From: Candidatus Melainabacteria bacterium
Lineage (GTDB): Bacteria; Cyanobacteriota; Vampirovibrionia; Obscuribacterales; Obscuribacteraceae
Direction of reading: 5' to 3'
Assembly (NCBI GenBank): GCA_020854255.1
Contig: JADZFV010000568.1
Span: forward strand, 1-33,971
Length of the DNA stretch: 33,971 nt
Part shown: positions 32,289 to 33,971 of the stretch, in pieces
How positions within the stretch are numbered: position 1 is the first letter of the stretch
How the letters are laid out: the number at the start of each line of letters is the position of its first letter
Position numbers and translations under genes: made by a program
The notes under the pieces: model-generated
What the model was told of the DNA's origin: nothing
The model's input: only the letters and a program-made list of their open reading frames with translations
Databases searched by the model: none

Positions 32289-33617
32289 ATGACTGAAGAA
32301 CGCACTATTCGCTTCCCGCATCGCCGCTCAATCGGCACTCTTTTTGTTGCTCCTCAAAGCCAACCGGAGGAATGGGAGCTTCTGAGCGTTGTTCGCGGTC
32401 TGGTGGTCTCACCGGAAAACAACCCAATCAAGTGGGAATTGCTGGACGAGGCCAGAGGCACGGTAAGAATTCCAGCCGACACAAAGCTGAAGCTGAAAGC
32501 CAGCCCGCGCGGCTCCTCGCTTGCGCCGCTTGCCGACATGCGTGCCGACGATTTTCACACCCTCGACCTTTCGCATAGCGACCTTTCCGATCTCAGTTTG
32601 CTCCATGTTGAAAAACTCTCCGGATTGAGAGTGTTGGAATTGACCTCAACCGATGTGAGCGACCGCGGGATGACACACATTGCCTTATTGTCCAATCTGA
32701 CCTCCCTGGGGTTGAGCCACAGCCGCATCAGTGACGACGGTTTGCAAATTCTCTCCAAGTTGAAAAGCCTGCGCGAACTATGGCTCAGCTCTACCGACAT
32801 CGATGATAAAGGTCTGGCCGGGCTCAGCTTGCCTCCTGATTTGGTGCAACTGGGACTTTCCGGCACCAAAATTTCAGACCACGGTCTGCATGCTCTCGAG
32901 CCTCTCAAGTCGCTGATCCGCGTCTATTTGTTCAACACCAAAGTTACAAAAGAAGGTGTTGATTCGCTCAAGGAAAAACTCACAGGTTGCCGAGTCAAAT
33001 GGCTGCCGCCCAAGAGTATGGATGAGATGAGCGACGAGGAATTGTTCGGCTCACTCGATTCGAAAGAAGATGCAGAAACCATAAGAAAGCTCTCGGAAGA
33101 TTTTCCCATCCTCGATTTTTCAGCACCCAGTCAAACGCTTGACGAAAACAAATTCTGGGAAATCATCTCACTTCTGGACTGGGATCAGCTGGGCGATGAC
33201 GAGAAAGTACTCGAGCCGGCAGTTGAAGAACTGGCAACCATGTCTACCCAGGACGTCATGCAATTCCAGGACATCCTTTCAGAAAAACTCTACGCGTTAG
33301 ACGGTGAGCCCTTTGCCAGAGAAATCGGTGACGAAGCTTTCGACGGCAACAAAACCAATTTTTCCAGAGACTGGTTCCTGGGCGTGCGCTGTTGCGCCAT
33401 TGCCAATGGTCGCGAACCATATGAGGACGTTCTCAAAAACCCGAAGGATATGCCGAAAGATGTTGAGTTTGTCGCCCTGACCAGAATTGCGCCGGAAGCT
33501 TACAGAAGAAAGACCAACAAACGCATGACTTATACGACAGCCTACGACTGGCAGACTTTCAGCAACCGCAAAGGTTGGCTGCTTTACGATGCCGACACGC
33601 ACGATATGAGCGCGTGA
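32289..33617 (+). CDS. Leucine-rich repeat protein fused to a DUF4240 domain
   Basis: 442 residues, no signal peptide, likely cytoplasmic. Residues 1-65 hold two copies of a short beta motif (EEWELLSVVRGLVVSP, then KWELLDEARGTVRIPA). Residues about 92-230 contain about five 24-residue leucine-rich repeats (for example LRVLELTSTDVSDRGMTHIAL, LTSLGLSHSRISDDGLQILSK, LRELWLSSTDIDDKGLAGLSL). Residues about 285-430 match DUF4240: KFWEIISLLDWDQ, QDVMQFQDILSEKLYALDG, SRDWFLGVRCCAIANGREPYEDVLKNP and ALTRIAPEAYRRKT. DUF4240 has no established function; LRRs bind proteins. The ATG at 32289 lacks a clear Shine-Dalgarno. Its upstream neighbour is divergent and the next gene follows after 83 bp on the same strand. 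Confidence 0.82.
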   Translation: MTEERTIRFPHRRSIGTLFVAPQSQPEEWELLSVVRGLVVSPENNPIKWELLDEARGTVRIPADTKLKLKASPRGSSLAPLADMRADDFHTLDLSHSDLSDLSLLHVEKLSGLRVLELTSTDVSDRGMTHIALLSNLTSLGLSHSRISDDGLQILSKLKSLRELWLSSTDIDDKGLAGLSLPPDLVQLGLSGTKISDHGLHALEPLKSLIRVYLFNTKVTKEGVDSLKEKLTGCRVKWLPPKSMDEMSDEELFGSLDSKEDAETIRKLSEDFPILDFSAPSQTLDENKFWEIISLLDWDQLGDDEKVLEPAVEELATMSTQDVMQFQDILSEKLYALDGEPFAREIGDEAFDGNKTNFSRDWFLGVRCCAIANGREPYEDVLKNPKDMPKDVEFVALTRIAPEAYRRKTNKRMTYTTAYDWQTFSNRKGWLLYDADTHDMSA

Positions 33618-33700
33618 CAGGCAAGAATGAAGCTCAGCAGATAGAGCACAGAATATAAAACCGGCGCAACTGGCCGCAGATTGTACTGAAGACTCTAAAT

Positions 33701-33971
33701 ATGGCAACCAGGAAAAAACTTTCGGCATTTGAAGAAGAACTGATTCTTGCCACAGAGCATGTGATAAAGCGCGACAAAAAACTCGCCAAGATTATCGATC
33801 AAGTAGGTCCGTGCGCACTCAAGCTGGAAGAGATGCACAGCCCGTTTGCGTCACTTGCCGAGGCAATTATCTATCAACAACTGACCGGCAAGGCCGCTGC
33901 CACAATAGCCCAGCGCGTCAAAAATTTGTTTCTCGAAGATGAGTTGAAATACGCCGCAGCAAAAGAAATAA
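33701..33971 (+). CDS. DNA-3-methyladenine glycosylase II-like protein (partial, cut by window end)
   Basis: The first 90 codons of a base-excision repair glycosylase of the HhH-GPD superfamily, running off the right edge. The visible part, HVIKRDKKLAKIIDQVGPCAL then SPFASLAEAIIYQQLTGKAAATIAQRV, matches the helical segment before the helix-hairpin-helix in AlkA/MAG-type enzymes, which remove alkylated bases; FASLAEAIIYQQLT is diagnostic. The catalytic Asp and HhH motif would lie beyond the window. ATG at 33701. The gap of 83 bp after the LRR gene leaves operon membership open. Confidence 0.85.
   Translation, partial: MATRKKLSAFEEELILATEHVIKRDKKLAKIIDQVGPCALKLEEMHSPFASLAEAIIYQQLTGKAAATIAQRVKNLFLEDELKYAAAKEI

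Noticed and set aside
1-33971. CRISPR arrays, insertion sequences, prophage genes
   Set aside because: No regularly spaced repeats, transposase, integrase or phage structural genes were seen anywhere in the window.

Overview
The window looks like chromosomal DNA of a Gram-negative-type, environmental bacterium with moderate GC content. It has no plasmid, phage or transposon genes. Two membrane-anchored Ser/Thr kinases with an N-terminal CPxDGT zinc ribbon and C-terminal TPR-like regions, a leucine-rich-repeat/DUF4240 fusion, frequent TTG and GTG starts, and short palindromic intergenic repeats fit Obscuribacterales-type Melainabacteria (Vampirovibrionia). That assignment is an impression from gene content, not something proven here.

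Layout. 1-4.8 kb: a GT-C-type membrane glycosyltransferase (open at the left edge) and an AI-2E/PerM-family membrane protein, convergent with a class-2-like dihydroorotate dehydrogenase that carries a class-1-type catalytic Cys. 5.0-11.7 kb: two copies of a convergent pair, each a receptor-like Ser/Thr kinase on the + strand followed tail-to-tail by a secreted protein of one unnamed family on the - strand. 11.7-17.0 kb: a TetR-MFP-RND efflux operon on the - strand. Its promoter has a perfect extended -10 followed at once by a TGACCC/GGGTCA operator. 17.1-18.3 kb: two small secreted proteins. 18.3-19.0 kb: a MazF/PemK-RHH toxin-antitoxin pair whose operator exactly fills the promoter spacer. 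19.0-24.4 kb: a - strand reductive pyrimidine catabolism cluster (aminotransferase, beta-ureidopropionase, PreT, PreA) without dihydropyrimidinase, with palindromic repeats in its gaps. 25.1-31.3 kb: an MBOAT O-acyltransferase plus an SGNH-like partner, convergent with a second large GT-C membrane protein. 31.4-34.0 kb: tRNA-Lys(UUU), a small unknown protein, the LRR-DUF4240 protein, and the start of a DNA-3-methyladenine glycosylase cut by the window end.

Functional themes. The glycosyltransferases and the MBOAT/SGNH pair suggest envelope or exopolysaccharide modification. The PreTA, ureidopropionase and aminotransferase genes give most of a route from uracil or thymine to beta-amino acids and semialdehydes. 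The kinase/secreted-protein modules are the best candidate for an undescribed system: a cytoplasmic kinase with an outward-facing TPR-like domain, duplicated together with a dedicated exported partner.
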